Positions 17,348 through 25,107 of a stretch of DNA of 64,000 bases are shown piece by piece. Numbering within the stretch: position 1 is the stretch's first letter; each line of letters begins with the position of its first letter. Location: NCBI RefSeq assembly GCF_014762685.1, contig NZ_JABURM010000006.1, positions 546,384 to 610,383 on the forward strand, written 5' to 3'. Under the pieces are notes generated by a model, which was given only the letters and a program-made list of their open reading frames with translations, had not been told where the DNA came from and ran no database searches. A program made the translations under genes and the position numbers. The stretch is from Gracilimonas sp. (lineage in GTDB: Bacteria > Bacteroidota > Rhodothermia > Balneolales > Balneolaceae).

Positions 17348-17782
17348 TCACTGCTGTTTTTCAAGTTTTTCCAATGCCTGAATTCCCAATACATAACTGT
17401 ATTTACCAAACCCTGTTATAATACCGCTCATAACACTTCCGGTGATAGATTTTTCTCTAAATTCTTCCCGGGCATGGATATTGGAAATATGAACTTCAAC
17501 TTTGGGTACCTCTAAAGGTTCTAATGCATCCCGAAGTGCCACTGAGGTATGAGAATATCCGCCGGGATTTATAATTAATCCATTCGTATTATCTTCCATG
17601 GCTTGCTGTACTTTATCGATGAGTTCCCCTTCAATATTGCTTTGAAAGAATTCGAGAGAATGATTGGGGAATTCAGCTTTTAGGAAATCTTGAAGTTCTT
17701 GAAGACTTCCGGAGCCATACAACCCGGGATTGCGCTTTCCCAATAAATTCAGATTCGGTCCATTAATAATCAGGATTTTCAT
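17348..17782 (-). CDS. aroQ: Type II 3-dehydroquinate dehydratase
   Basis: A 144-residue enzyme of the shikimate pathway that dehydrates 3-dehydroquinate to 3-dehydroshikimate. Type II signatures are INGPNLNLLGKRNPGLYG (Asn and catalytic Arg/Tyr lid), FFQSNIEGELID, the substrate-binding INPGGYSHTSVALRDAL and EVHISNIHAREEFR with the catalytic His. Its length is normal for the family, which works as a cytosolic dodecamer. The start overlaps the stop of the HIT gene by four bases, so the two are translationally coupled. Chorismate synthase (aroC) is encoded separately at 29921. Confidence 0.96.
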   Translation of the reverse strand: MKILIINGPNLNLLGKRNPGLYGSGSLQELQDFLKAEFPNHSLEFFQSNIEGELIDKVQQAMEDNTNGLIINPGGYSHTSVALRDALEPLEVPKVEVHISNIHAREEFREKSITGSVMSGIITGFGKYSYVLGIQALEKLEKQQ

Positions 17783-18177
17783 AATGTGATGTTTTGGCTT
17801 ATTTGATCTGCCAGTTTTTTCATTTCGTCTTTAGTTAATTCAACTTTCTTCCCAAGACTGAATGCTTGTGATTCTTTATAAATGGGGATAAGGTGAATAT
17901 GTGCATGGGGTACTTCCAACCCCTCAACTATTACTCCTGTGCGAATAGGTTTCAACGCCTTGTCTATGCCCATAGCTACTTTTTGTGAAAATTGTGTTAA
18001 AGCAGCAAGTTCATCAGGTTCCAGGTCAAAAAGATAATCCACCTCTTTTTTTGGTATGCAGAGGGTATGTCCTTTAGCTGCCGGATTGATATCTAAAAAA
18101 GCAAAATGCTTTTTATCTTCAGCAATCTTATAACTTGGAATTTCGCCTTTAACAATTTTGGTGAAAATACTCGACAT
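17779..18177 (-). CDS. HIT family nucleotide hydrolase (HinT-like)
   Basis: A 132-residue histidine-triad protein. The triad reads HAHIHLIPI near residue 93, and the N-terminal SIFTKIVKGEIPSYKIAED with FAFLDINPAAKGHTLCIPK is typical of HinT-like purine-nucleoside phosphoramidases. Such proteins hydrolyse adenosine phosphoramidates or aminoacyl-AMP in the cytosol. It is the first gene of the pair with aroQ (four-base overlap) and is divergent from the thioredoxin-like gene. Confidence 0.92.
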   Translation of the reverse strand: MSSIFTKIVKGEIPSYKIAEDKKHFAFLDINPAAKGHTLCIPKKEVDYLFDLEPDELAALTQFSQKVAMGIDKALKPIRTGVIVEGLEVPHAHIHLIPIYKESQAFSLGKKVELTKDEMKKLADQISQNITL

Positions 18178-18236
18178 AATTCTGTATGAAAGATGTTAAT
18201 TTGAGTGAAGATACTATCCAAAAAACAGAAATCCTT

Positions 18237-18731
18237 ATGAACTCTGCAAGACAAGCGTTATTTATTACTATTGTTTTATTTGGAATGTTGAATATGGATT
18301 TTGCTTATGGACAGACTTCAGATTTGACAGGGCCGGTTACAGCAGAAGAAATTGTGGAGCAAGACCGAATCTTTGAAATATATATAAACAGGTACAAACC
18401 GGACGAAAAGGCCGTCGAATATTTAAGTACTCAACAGGATTCTGTAACTTTGTATGTGTTTTTCGGAAATTGGTGCAGGGAATCAAAAAAATATATTCCC
18501 GGACTAATGAAATCATTAAAGTTGGCAAACACGTCTTTTATACAGCCTGAGTACATTGGTGTGGATATTCAAAAAAAAATTCCAGAATCATTTTTAAAAA
18601 AGTTTGAGATCAAATATATTCCGACCGTTGTGGTTTTAAAAGGCGATGTTGAATTAGGACGAATTGAAGAAAAACCACACCAGCTGATTGAAACTGATTT
18701 GGTTCAGATTCTGAAAGGCAATGAGAAATAA
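18237..18731 (+). CDS. Secreted thioredoxin-fold protein with a single active-site Cys
   Basis: About 164 residues from ATG 18237, where the product starts MNSARQALFITIVLFGMLN, a signal peptide ending near YGQ. An in-frame ATG at 18186 would add 17 polar residues. The thioredoxin core is visible as VTLYVFFGNWCRESKKYIPG and KFEIKYIPTVVVLKGDVELG, the latter with the cis-Pro. The usual CxxC is CRES, so only the nucleophilic Cys remains. Exported monothiol proteins of this type may reduce or isomerise disulfides or bind glutathione or metal. Nothing nearby indicates the partner. It lies upstream of tRNA-Lys and divergent from the HIT gene. Confidence 0.75.
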   Translation: MNSARQALFITIVLFGMLNMDFAYGQTSDLTGPVTAEEIVEQDRIFEIYINRYKPDEKAVEYLSTQQDSVTLYVFFGNWCRESKKYIPGLMKSLKLANTSFIQPEYIGVDIQKKIPESFLKKFEIKYIPTVVVLKGDVELGRIEEKPHQLIETDLVQILKGNEK

Positions 18732-18755
18732 TGACTAAAAAAGTAAGTTTTTTCG

Positions 18756-18787
18756 TTGTACTCTAATTGATAAATGCCTTATCTTTG
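18756..18787 (+). promoter_or_regulatory. Bacteroidota-type promoter of tRNA-Lys
   Basis: A TTG (-33 element, 18756-18758), a 21-base spacer and TATCTTTG (18780-18787) match the TAnnTTTG -7 box used by Bacteroidota primary sigma factors. The predicted start would fall just before the tRNA at 18801. The same -7 octamer precedes the other tRNA gene. Confidence 0.7.
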
Positions 18788-18800
18788 GAATCTGAATTGA

Positions 18801-18873
18801 GAATCGGTAGCTCAGTTGGTAGAGCAACGGCCTTTTAAGCCGTGGGTCGAGGGTTCGAGCCCCTCCCGATTCA
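18801..18873 (+). tRNA. tRNA-Lys (UUU)
   Basis: A 73-base cloverleaf. The acceptor arm GAATCGG pairs with CCGATTC and is followed by discriminator A. The D-arm reads AGCTCAGTTGGTAGAGC, and the anticodon stem ACGGC/GCCGT holds loop CTTTTAA (anticodon TTT). The T-arm carries GGTTCGAGCC. CCA is not encoded. Confidence 0.97.
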
Positions 18874-18916
18874 CACTATTTTTTTAAGATTTTCATAATG
18901 ACTCTCTCTTGACCAG

Positions 18917-18948
18917 CCCCATACGATTGACCTCGGATGGGGTTTTTT
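18917..18948 (+). terminator. Probable terminator downstream of tRNA-Lys
   Basis: CCCCAT (18917-18922) and ATGGGG (18937-18942) form a six-pair stem with a 14-base loop, followed by TTTTTT (18943-18948). It lies 44 bases after the tRNA. The rest of the 318-base gap to the next gene (18874-19191) shows no supported gene. Confidence 0.6.
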
Positions 18949-19191
18949 ATTACAGTAGCTGATCTATAGCAACGATAGGATGTAATTTTTACCGGTCTTT
19001 TCCAAAATTCTTTTTTCTGTTTTCGAGCCGTTCCTTCATAATGTGTAGTAAGTATTAGAGTAATCAGTCGACACATTAAAGGAAACCCCAATCCGTTTTT
19101 CGTTTTGAGAATAAACAGAAAAACACCTCATTGTACTTAATAATCAAAATAATGTATTTTATATTGATAACAGAAATCTACAGGCCTATTT

Positions 19192-19497
19192 ATGAACCTA
19201 CAATTTTTAAACCCTCTTCGGTGGAAGAAATCTGTCTTGGTGATGTTACTCACCGCTTTTGTAATTGTCTGGTTTGCTTTTATTGACTCATATAGCCTAA
19301 AAACGCGCTGGGATTTAAACTCTCAAAAAAAAGAGCTCAGGGAACGTACTGAAACACTAAATACCCAATCGGAAGAGCTAAAAACAAAAATTGAGCATTT
19401 GAATAACGATGCTGCCCTCCTCGAAAAGATTGCCCGCGAAGAATATGGTATGAGAAAACCCGGTGAAACTGTCTATAAAGTTAAGCGTGAGAATTAG
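19192..19497 (+). CDS. FtsB/DivIC-type septum formation initiator
   Basis: A 101-residue bitopic membrane protein. A short cytoplasmic head is followed by a single helix (about residues 15-32, VLVMLLTAFVIVWFAFID). A coiled coil (SQKKELRERTETLNTQSEEL and onward) ends in the family signature AREEYGMRKPGETVYKV. FtsB/DivIC links FtsL and FtsQ/DivIB in the divisome. It begins a co-directional run with the ROK gene (75 bases on) and lptD. Confidence 0.9.
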   Translation: MNLQFLNPLRWKKSVLVMLLTAFVIVWFAFIDSYSLKTRWDLNSQKKELRERTETLNTQSEELKTKIEHLNNDAALLEKIAREEYGMRKPGETVYKVKREN

Positions 19498-19572
19498 GAC
19501 TTCTGTTTGGTTCGTGCAGAGATGCCCATTATCTTCTTCGGAAAGAAAAAATAAGCTTCTAAGCCAGACAGA

Positions 19573-20517
19573 ATGAAAGCTATTGGTGTAGATCTAGGCG
19601 GCACGAATATTAAAGCCGCCGTAGTGGATAAAGAAAAAGGTATAATTGAACAAGTTACCACGCCCACACAAGCAAATCTGGGACGGGATCACTTGTTGGA
19701 TCGTATTGCTGAAACGGCAAAAGACCTAAAAAAAGACCATGAAATCATTGGCATAGGGATGGGATTGCCCGGAATGGTGTCTAAAGATCAAACAACGGTT
19801 AACAATCCTCCGAATTTGCCGGGTTGGGAGTCGGTGAATGCCGCTGAAGAGATTACAAGTAGAACAAACATCCCCTGTAAAATTGAAAATGATGCCAATA
19901 TAGCTGCTTTGGGTTCTATGCATTTTGGGATAGGTCAAAGATTTGACAGCTTTATTATGATTACTTTGGGAACCGGTGTGGGAGGAGGGATCATTTATGA
20001 ACGAAGTCTGTTCAAAGGCACTGAAGGAATGGCCGGAGAACTTGGTCATGTGATTATAGATTATCACGGTCCCCTTTCGAACAGTGTTACCCGTGGAACA
20101 GTAGAAGCGTATTTAGGACAAAGATTTTTGAGCAGATTTGCTACCGATTTGATTTCTCAAAATCCGTCGAATCCTCTCTATAAAAAATTTGCAAACAATT
20201 TTGATAAGCTGGAACCGGTTGATCTAACCAATGCGGCAAAACAAGGAAATGAACTGGCTATAGAGATTTTGGCGAAAAGTGGTCAAAGGTTGGGTTATGC
20301 AATTATAAATTATGTGCATATGATGGACATTCGTAAGTTTGTGGTAAGCGGCGGAGTTTCTAAAGCCGGGGACTTTCTTTTTGAACCGGCAAAAGAAATT
20401 GTACGAAAACACATGATGGAGCCGTTCAAAAAAGGCTTTGAGCTCGTTTATGAAGACCTTGGAAATGACAGTGCTCTGTTAGGTGCTGCCGGCTTGGCTT
20501 TTGATTCTTTTTCTTAA
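19573..20517 (+). CDS. ROK family sugar kinase/regulator without the zinc loop
   Basis: A 314-residue ROK protein, probably a cytosolic glucokinase. Phosphate-binding GVDLGGTNIKAAVVD opens the protein, ENDANIAALG carries the catalytic Asp, and TLGTGVGGGIIYE with MAGELGHVIID follows. The ROK consensus CxCGxxGCxE should come next, but here the sequence runs GPLSNSVTRGTVEAYLGQ. The three zinc cysteines are absent while the GH His and the VEAYLG Glu remain. No DNA-binding domain is present, so it is an enzyme rather than a NagC/Mlc repressor. Sugar specificity is not predictable. It lies 12 bases before lptD. Confidence 0.88.
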   Translation: MKAIGVDLGGTNIKAAVVDKEKGIIEQVTTPTQANLGRDHLLDRIAETAKDLKKDHEIIGIGMGLPGMVSKDQTTVNNPPNLPGWESVNAAEEITSRTNIPCKIENDANIAALGSMHFGIGQRFDSFIMITLGTGVGGGIIYERSLFKGTEGMAGELGHVIIDYHGPLSNSVTRGTVEAYLGQRFLSRFATDLISQNPSNPLYKKFANNFDKLEPVDLTNAAKQGNELAIEILAKSGQRLGYAIINYVHMMDIRKFVVSGGVSKAGDFLFEPAKEIVRKHMMEPFKKGFELVYEDLGNDSALLGAAGLAFDSFS

Positions 20518-20529
20518 TTAATAATTCTC

Positions 20530-23268
20530 ATGCTTTTCGTCAAAAAGAAACATATAGGCAAATACACCTCAGCTATTTGCCTGTTTTTTTTGATGAGTAT
20601 CCCTGTTTTAGCCCAAAAAACGGATACCACTTTGGTTCGTCAGAATCAGGATAGGGTAAATACCAATGTAACAGCTGCTGATACTACGGATACACCTCCC
20701 CAGAACTCAGGTGCAAGACCGGGTTCATCTGTACCGGAAAATGCCGTCCGGTTTCAATCGTCTGATTCCTTGATTATTGACTTTGAAGGCGGAAAAAAAG
20801 CCTTTTTATTCGGCTCTGCACAGGTTAAGCACAGTTCAGGTGAATTGCGGGCCGGTGAAATTAATATGGACATTGAAAAAACAACAGTAGAGGCTAAAAC
20901 ATTAACTCCTGAAGATACTCTTTCCCGTCCTGTTCTGGTTCGGGAATCGGATGAAATTAAAAGTAACCGGATACTTTTCAATTATAAAACCGAAAAAGGA
21001 AAATTCGAGGCTGCCCAGGTTAAAGTCGCAGAGGGACACCTGATAGGCTCAAAAATTAAAAACATTAATGAAAGTGAAGTTTTTATAGAAGATGGTATTT
21101 ATTCTACTTGTCCTCCGGAATACATGTATTACTATCTAAAGGCAAAAAAAATGAAGGTGGTAGATCAGGATGAGTTATTTTTTAGCAATGCTCAGCTTTA
21201 TATCCTGGATATTCCATATCCGATTATTTTTCCTTTTGGATATGTCCCCACAGATATTGATCAAAAACGTTCGGGACTTTTAACCCCTACTTATGCATTC
21301 CAAAATCAAAATAACCGGGGGCTTGGCTTGCAAAATGTAGGTTGGTTCCAATACTTTAACGATTATCTCACCGGTCAGGTTGATGGAGATATTTATACTT
21401 CAGGTACCGTTTATGTAAATGGATCAGTGCAATACAGTAACACAAACCAGTATAATGGTTCAGTTCGGTTAGGATATTCGAAAGATAGGGGGTTGGAACC
21501 TACAGACCCCGGCTTTACGGAAACGATACAGAAGTCACTATCAATTCAACACAATCAGACGATCTCTCCTTTTTCTTCATTATCTGCAAATGTAAACTTG
21601 AGAACTGCGGACTATAATAAAAGAAACTCATACGATATTAACGATAGGGCAGAAACTAACTCCAATTCAAAGCTATCTTACAATTATAAACACCCTGAAA
21701 ATCTGTTTACTTTCAGTACCAATGCTCAGTTGGCTCAAAACTTTACAAACTACTCTACCAGTCTTAGTGGCCCCACGGCTAATTTCAGGTTAAAAACATT
21801 TTCTCCATTTCAGGGTAATTCCACAACCGGAGGTCAAAGCTGGTATGAAACCATTAGCTTAAGTTACGATAATTCACTCCGGTCTCGCTTTAACTTTGAT
21901 CCGATTGATGCGGACAGCTCCGAAATTTCTTTCTTTGATGCTCTGATGGATCCCGATTTATATGAAGAAGCAACCGGGAACGACAATTATATCCAGGCCG
22001 GATTTCAACAATCAGCCGGGCTGCAGATAGGCCAAGTAATCCCAAGCCAGTTTTTGAATATTTCCGCAGGCTTAAATATGAATGAATACTGGTATCCGTC
22101 GTCAACCAGAAAGTCATGGAATGCTGATTCAAACCGGGTTGAAACGGAAAAAGTTTATGGGTTTAAAGCAGCCCGGGACTTTAGCACCAGCATGAATTTT
22201 GGAACTACGTTTTATGGAATTTCAAACATGAAAATAGGAAACTTTGAAGGAGTTCGGCATACGGTGCGCCCTTCTATTGGTTTTAGTTACCGGCCGGATT
22301 TCAGCAAGGAAAAGTGGGGATATTACAGAACGGTACAAACGGATAGTTTGGAAAACACACGACAATACTCAATTTTTGAGAATGAGATTTTCAGAGGTCC
22401 GGGAAGAGGAGAACAACGGTCACTTAATTTCTCTGTCAGAAATGTATTTGAAACAAAGATGGTAAAGCGAGACAGCACCGGCGAAGTGTCAGAAAATAAT
22501 ATTCGATTTATTGACAACCTTTCTTTGAGTTCATCATATAATTTTGCGGCCGATAGCTTGAAGCTCAGTTCATTAAATACAAGCATAAGTTCCAGTGCGA
22601 TTCCGGGATTAAATCTGAGAGCTTCTGCTGACTTTTCATTCTATCAATTTGACTCTACGGGAAGAGAATATGACAGGTTTTTTATTGAAGATGGGAAAAA
22701 GCTGGCTCAAATGAGATCATTCTCGGTCAATGCAAGTACCTCGTTCAGGGGAGGGAATGGAATTAAGGTATACACCCCTGAGTATCGCCGAAGGTATGAT
22801 CCCTATAACCAATCTACATTTCATCCTGTTGATTCCCGGTTTGGATATGAGCCGATTCCACCGGTAAATTCTCCCTGGAGTGTATCATTGAATTTCAGTT
22901 ATAGTTGGCGTTATCGCTTTGGGGAAAAGCCAGAAAAGAGAGCAACTTTACGTGCTTCAAGCATATCTTTCAATTTAACTCCAAAATGGCGTTTTAACAC
23001 AGATGTAGGGTATGATTTTATAGAAAGTGAGTTTACGCCATCCCAATTTTCACTTACCCGGAATCTGGAGTGTTGGGATCTTTCATTCCAGATTAATCCT
23101 TTTGGAGAGTTTCAGTATTATTTCTTTCGCCTGAGCGTGAATAGCTCTCAAATTCAGAGCTTATTCCAGAAACTTCCTGTCCTCAAAAATCTGGAGAGAA
23201 GCTCAAGCCCATCTGGGGCAGGGCGAAGGGGTGGATCGGGCAGAAGAGGCTTTGGTGGTATAAATTAA
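20530..23268 (+). CDS. lptD: LptD-like LPS assembly outer-membrane protein
   Basis: A 912-residue outer-membrane protein. A signal peptide ends at VLAQ (about residue 29), and a low-complexity linker follows. An LptA/OstA-like N-terminal domain (about 75-190: DFEGGKKAFLFGSAQVKH, GELRAGEINMDI, FEAAQVKVAEGHLIGSKI) precedes the LptD barrel, which opens with DIPYPIIFPFGYVPTDI and RSGLLTPTYAF. The barrel continues through many alternating aromatic strands to a Gly/Arg-rich tail. LptD inserts lipopolysaccharide into the outer leaflet, so the organism should make LPS or a related glycolipid. The stop codon abuts the convergent ribE stop with no spacer. Confidence 0.93.
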   Translation: MLFVKKKHIGKYTSAICLFFLMSIPVLAQKTDTTLVRQNQDRVNTNVTAADTTDTPPQNSGARPGSSVPENAVRFQSSDSLIIDFEGGKKAFLFGSAQVKHSSGELRAGEINMDIEKTTVEAKTLTPEDTLSRPVLVRESDEIKSNRILFNYKTEKGKFEAAQVKVAEGHLIGSKIKNINESEVFIEDGIYSTCPPEYMYYYLKAKKMKVVDQDELFFSNAQLYILDIPYPIIFPFGYVPTDIDQKRSGLLTPTYAFQNQNNRGLGLQNVGWFQYFNDYLTGQVDGDIYTSGTVYVNGSVQYSNTNQYNGSVRLGYSKDRGLEPTDPGFTETIQKSLSIQHNQTISPFSSLSANVNLRTADYNKRNSYDINDRAETNSNSKLSYNYKHPENLFTFSTNAQLAQNFTNYSTSLSGPTANFRLKTFSPFQGNSTTGGQSWYETISLSYDNSLRSRFNFDPIDADSSEISFFDALMDPDLYEEATGNDNYIQAGFQQSAGLQIGQVIPSQFLNISAGLNMNEYWYPSSTRKSWNADSNRVETEKVYGFKAARDFSTSMNFGTTFYGISNMKIGNFEGVRHTVRPSIGFSYRPDFSKEKWGYYRTVQTDSLENTRQYSIFENEIFRGPGRGEQRSLNFSVRNVFETKMVKRDSTGEVSENNIRFIDNLSLSSSYNFAADSLKLSSLNTSISSSAIPGLNLRASADFSFYQFDSTGREYDRFFIEDGKKLAQMRSFSVNASTSFRGGNGIKVYTPEYRRRYDPYNQSTFHPVDSRFGYEPIPPVNSPWSVSLNFSYSWRYRFGEKPEKRATLRASSISFNLTPKWRFNTDVGYDFIESEFTPSQFSLTRNLECWDLSFQINPFGEFQYYFFRLSVNSSQIQSLFQKLPVLKNLERSSSPSGAGRRGGSGRRGFGGIN

Positions 23269-23874
23269 CTAAAGTGAATCCCGCCCAATACCGGCCAGAT
23301 ACTTTACTACATATTTTCCGATAATATCGAATTCAAGGTTTACGGCATCGCCCACACTTTTGTCTTTTAAGTTAGTATGATTCCATGTGTAAGGAATAAT
23401 GGCCACAACAAAAGAGTTCCCTGTATCACGGGCAACGGTCATACTAATTCCTTCTATGGTTACACTGCCGCGCCCCACAATCATATTTTTAAATTCTTCA
23501 GGATATTCAATAGTTAGTAACCAGCCTGTCTTTTCTTTTTCTATTTCTGTTACTATGCCGGCTATATCCACATGTCCCTGAACAAGATGACCTTCAATAC
23601 CGCCCTGCAAAGAAAGTGAGCGTTCCAGATTAACAGGGCTGCCTTGTTCGAGCGCTCCAAGGGATGTTTTTCGCAAGGTTTCTTCAACGCTTTGTACAGT
23701 AAAAGTTTTTTTATCAAAAGCAGTTACGGTATGGCAAGCTCCGTTAATGGAAATGCTTTCGTCTTCATGGCAGCTGTCTGCAAAGGAACAGGCAATTTTC
23801 ATCTCCTGTCCGCCAGCATTTAAAGATTTGATATCAACAACTTTCCCAACTTCTTGTACAATTCCTGTAAACAT
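23269..23874 (-). CDS. ribE: Riboflavin synthase, alpha chain
   Basis: A 201-residue enzyme that dismutates two 6,7-dimethyl-8-ribityllumazine molecules to riboflavin. It opens with the diagnostic MFTGIVQEVGKV and contains two lumazine-binding repeats: residues 1-95 (SISINGACHTVTAF) and 96-190 (GHLVQGHVDIAGIV, SVTIEGISMTVA). It is encoded four bases after ribD on the same strand, a standard riboflavin operon pair. The ribB-like gene lies separately at 60684 and ribH is not in the window. Confidence 0.96.
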   Translation of the reverse strand: MFTGIVQEVGKVVDIKSLNAGGQEMKIACSFADSCHEDESISINGACHTVTAFDKKTFTVQSVEETLRKTSLGALEQGSPVNLERSLSLQGGIEGHLVQGHVDIAGIVTEIEKEKTGWLLTIEYPEEFKNMIVGRGSVTIEGISMTVARDTGNSFVVAIIPYTWNHTNLKDKSVGDAVNLEFDIIGKYVVKYLAGIGRDSL

Positions 23875-23878
23875 ATTT

Positions 23879-25006
23879 TTAGAAATATCCGGTTAATAAC
23901 ATATCATTTCCAACTTGGGTCCATTTAACCTCTTTAAGTTCGGCAATTTCTTTCATTTTATCGATACCAATATTTATCAACGACCGTGTTCCTGCACCCA
24001 ACAATTTTGGAGCAATAAATAATTCAAGTTTATCTACCAAACCCTGACGTATTAAAGCGGAGGATAATTGCTGGCCGCCTTCTACTAAAATGGATGAAAT
24101 TCCTTTTTCACCTAATAGTTTTAACGCCTGTCTAAGGTCAGCATGGCCGTCAACCTTAGAAACCTGGAGTACTTCTCCGCGAAAATAATTTTGCTGCATC
24201 ACCTTTAACATAGGGTCTGCATCAGTGGCTGAGGCCTCTTTATTCCATGTAATAATGGTGGTTTTCTCTTCGAATTTGTCGGAAAAAAGGTTCAACTCTT
24301 TAGGTAATTCATAAGGGCCGTCAATTACGATACGCTGCGGTTGCCGGCCGGAAACATGCCGGACAGTGAGGCTCGGATTATCAACCATAACGGTAGTTCT
24401 GCCTACCAATACGGCATCATATTCAGTGCGCCATTTGTGGACCAATTTTCGAGATTGTTTTCCGGTTATCCATTGCGATTCACCATCAGCAGCAGCGAGA
24501 AAACCATCAGCAGTTTGTGCCATTTTAAGAGTGATGAAGGGACGGCCAAAAGTCTGGTGATGAATAAAAAACTCGTTGAGTTCCTCTGCTTCATGTTTCA
24601 AAACCCCGACTTCCACCTCAATACCTTTGTTTCGAAGATGAAGGATGCCTTTTCCATTTACCGCCGGATTTGGGTCAGGCATTGCAACGATTACTTTTTT
24701 TATTGGAAGCTTACCCAACATTTCTGCACAAGGCGGTGTTTTTCCGTAATGAGAGCACGGTTCAAGCGTAACATATACTGAGGCATCCTTGAGTTCTTTT
24801 CTATTCTGAACAGACTCTACAGCATTGACTTCAGCATGAGCTTTTCCAAAGCTTTTATGATATCCTTCTCCAATTTTTTCACCTTCCTTAGAGACAATAA
24901 CACACCCTACCATAGGATTTGGGGATACGTATCCCTTTCCTTTCTTGGCAAGCGTGAGTGCCTGTTGCATCCAATAGCTGTCAGAGGGTGTATTTGAAGA
25001 AGCCAT
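23879..25006 (-). CDS. ribD: Bifunctional riboflavin deaminase/reductase RibD
   Basis: A 375-residue two-domain enzyme for steps two and three of riboflavin synthesis. The N-terminal deaminase (about 1-150) has the zinc motifs HAEVNA and PCSHYGKTPPC. The C-terminal NADPH reductase (about 155-370) has RPFITLKMAQTADGF, VLVGRTTVMVDNPSLTVR and LVEGGQQLSSALI. Length and domain order are normal. It precedes ribE by four bases. No FMN riboswitch-like structure is apparent in the roughly 100 bases upstream, which instead hold the terminator of the ppiD-like gene. Confidence 0.96.
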   Translation of the reverse strand: MASSNTPSDSYWMQQALTLAKKGKGYVSPNPMVGCVIVSKEGEKIGEGYHKSFGKAHAEVNAVESVQNRKELKDASVYVTLEPCSHYGKTPPCAEMLGKLPIKKVIVAMPDPNPAVNGKGILHLRNKGIEVEVGVLKHEAEELNEFFIHHQTFGRPFITLKMAQTADGFLAAADGESQWITGKQSRKLVHKWRTEYDAVLVGRTTVMVDNPSLTVRHVSGRQPQRIVIDGPYELPKELNLFSDKFEEKTTIITWNKEASATDADPMLKVMQQNYFRGEVLQVSKVDGHADLRQALKLLGEKGISSILVEGGQQLSSALIRQGLVDKLELFIAPKLLGAGTRSLINIGIDKMKEIAELKEVKWTQVGNDMLLTGYF

Positions 25007-25052
25007 AGACTAAATCTACACTTTTTGTTATTACTTGTATATCAGATATAAC

Positions 25053-25081
25053 AAAAAAGGGTGAGAAGAAACCCCTCACCC
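25053..25081 (-). terminator. Terminator of the PpiD-like gene
   Basis: GGGTGAG (25059-25065) pairs with CTCACCC (25075-25081). On the minus strand the hairpin is followed by six T (25058-25053). It lies 26 bases after the stop codon at 25108. Confidence 0.85.
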
Positions 25082-25107
25082 TCAGTATCTAAAACGATGT
25101 GTTTATT

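Noticed and set aside
18876-19091. Minus-strand open frame of 71 codons between tRNA-Lys and the FtsB-like gene
   Set aside because: Composition is unlike a protein, no family resemblance, no ribosome site, and it overlaps the probable terminator.
25007-25107. Possible FMN riboswitch before ribD-ribE
   Set aside because: The space upstream of ribD is about 100 bases, contains the terminator of the ppiD-like gene, and shows none of the conserved RFN-element blocks.
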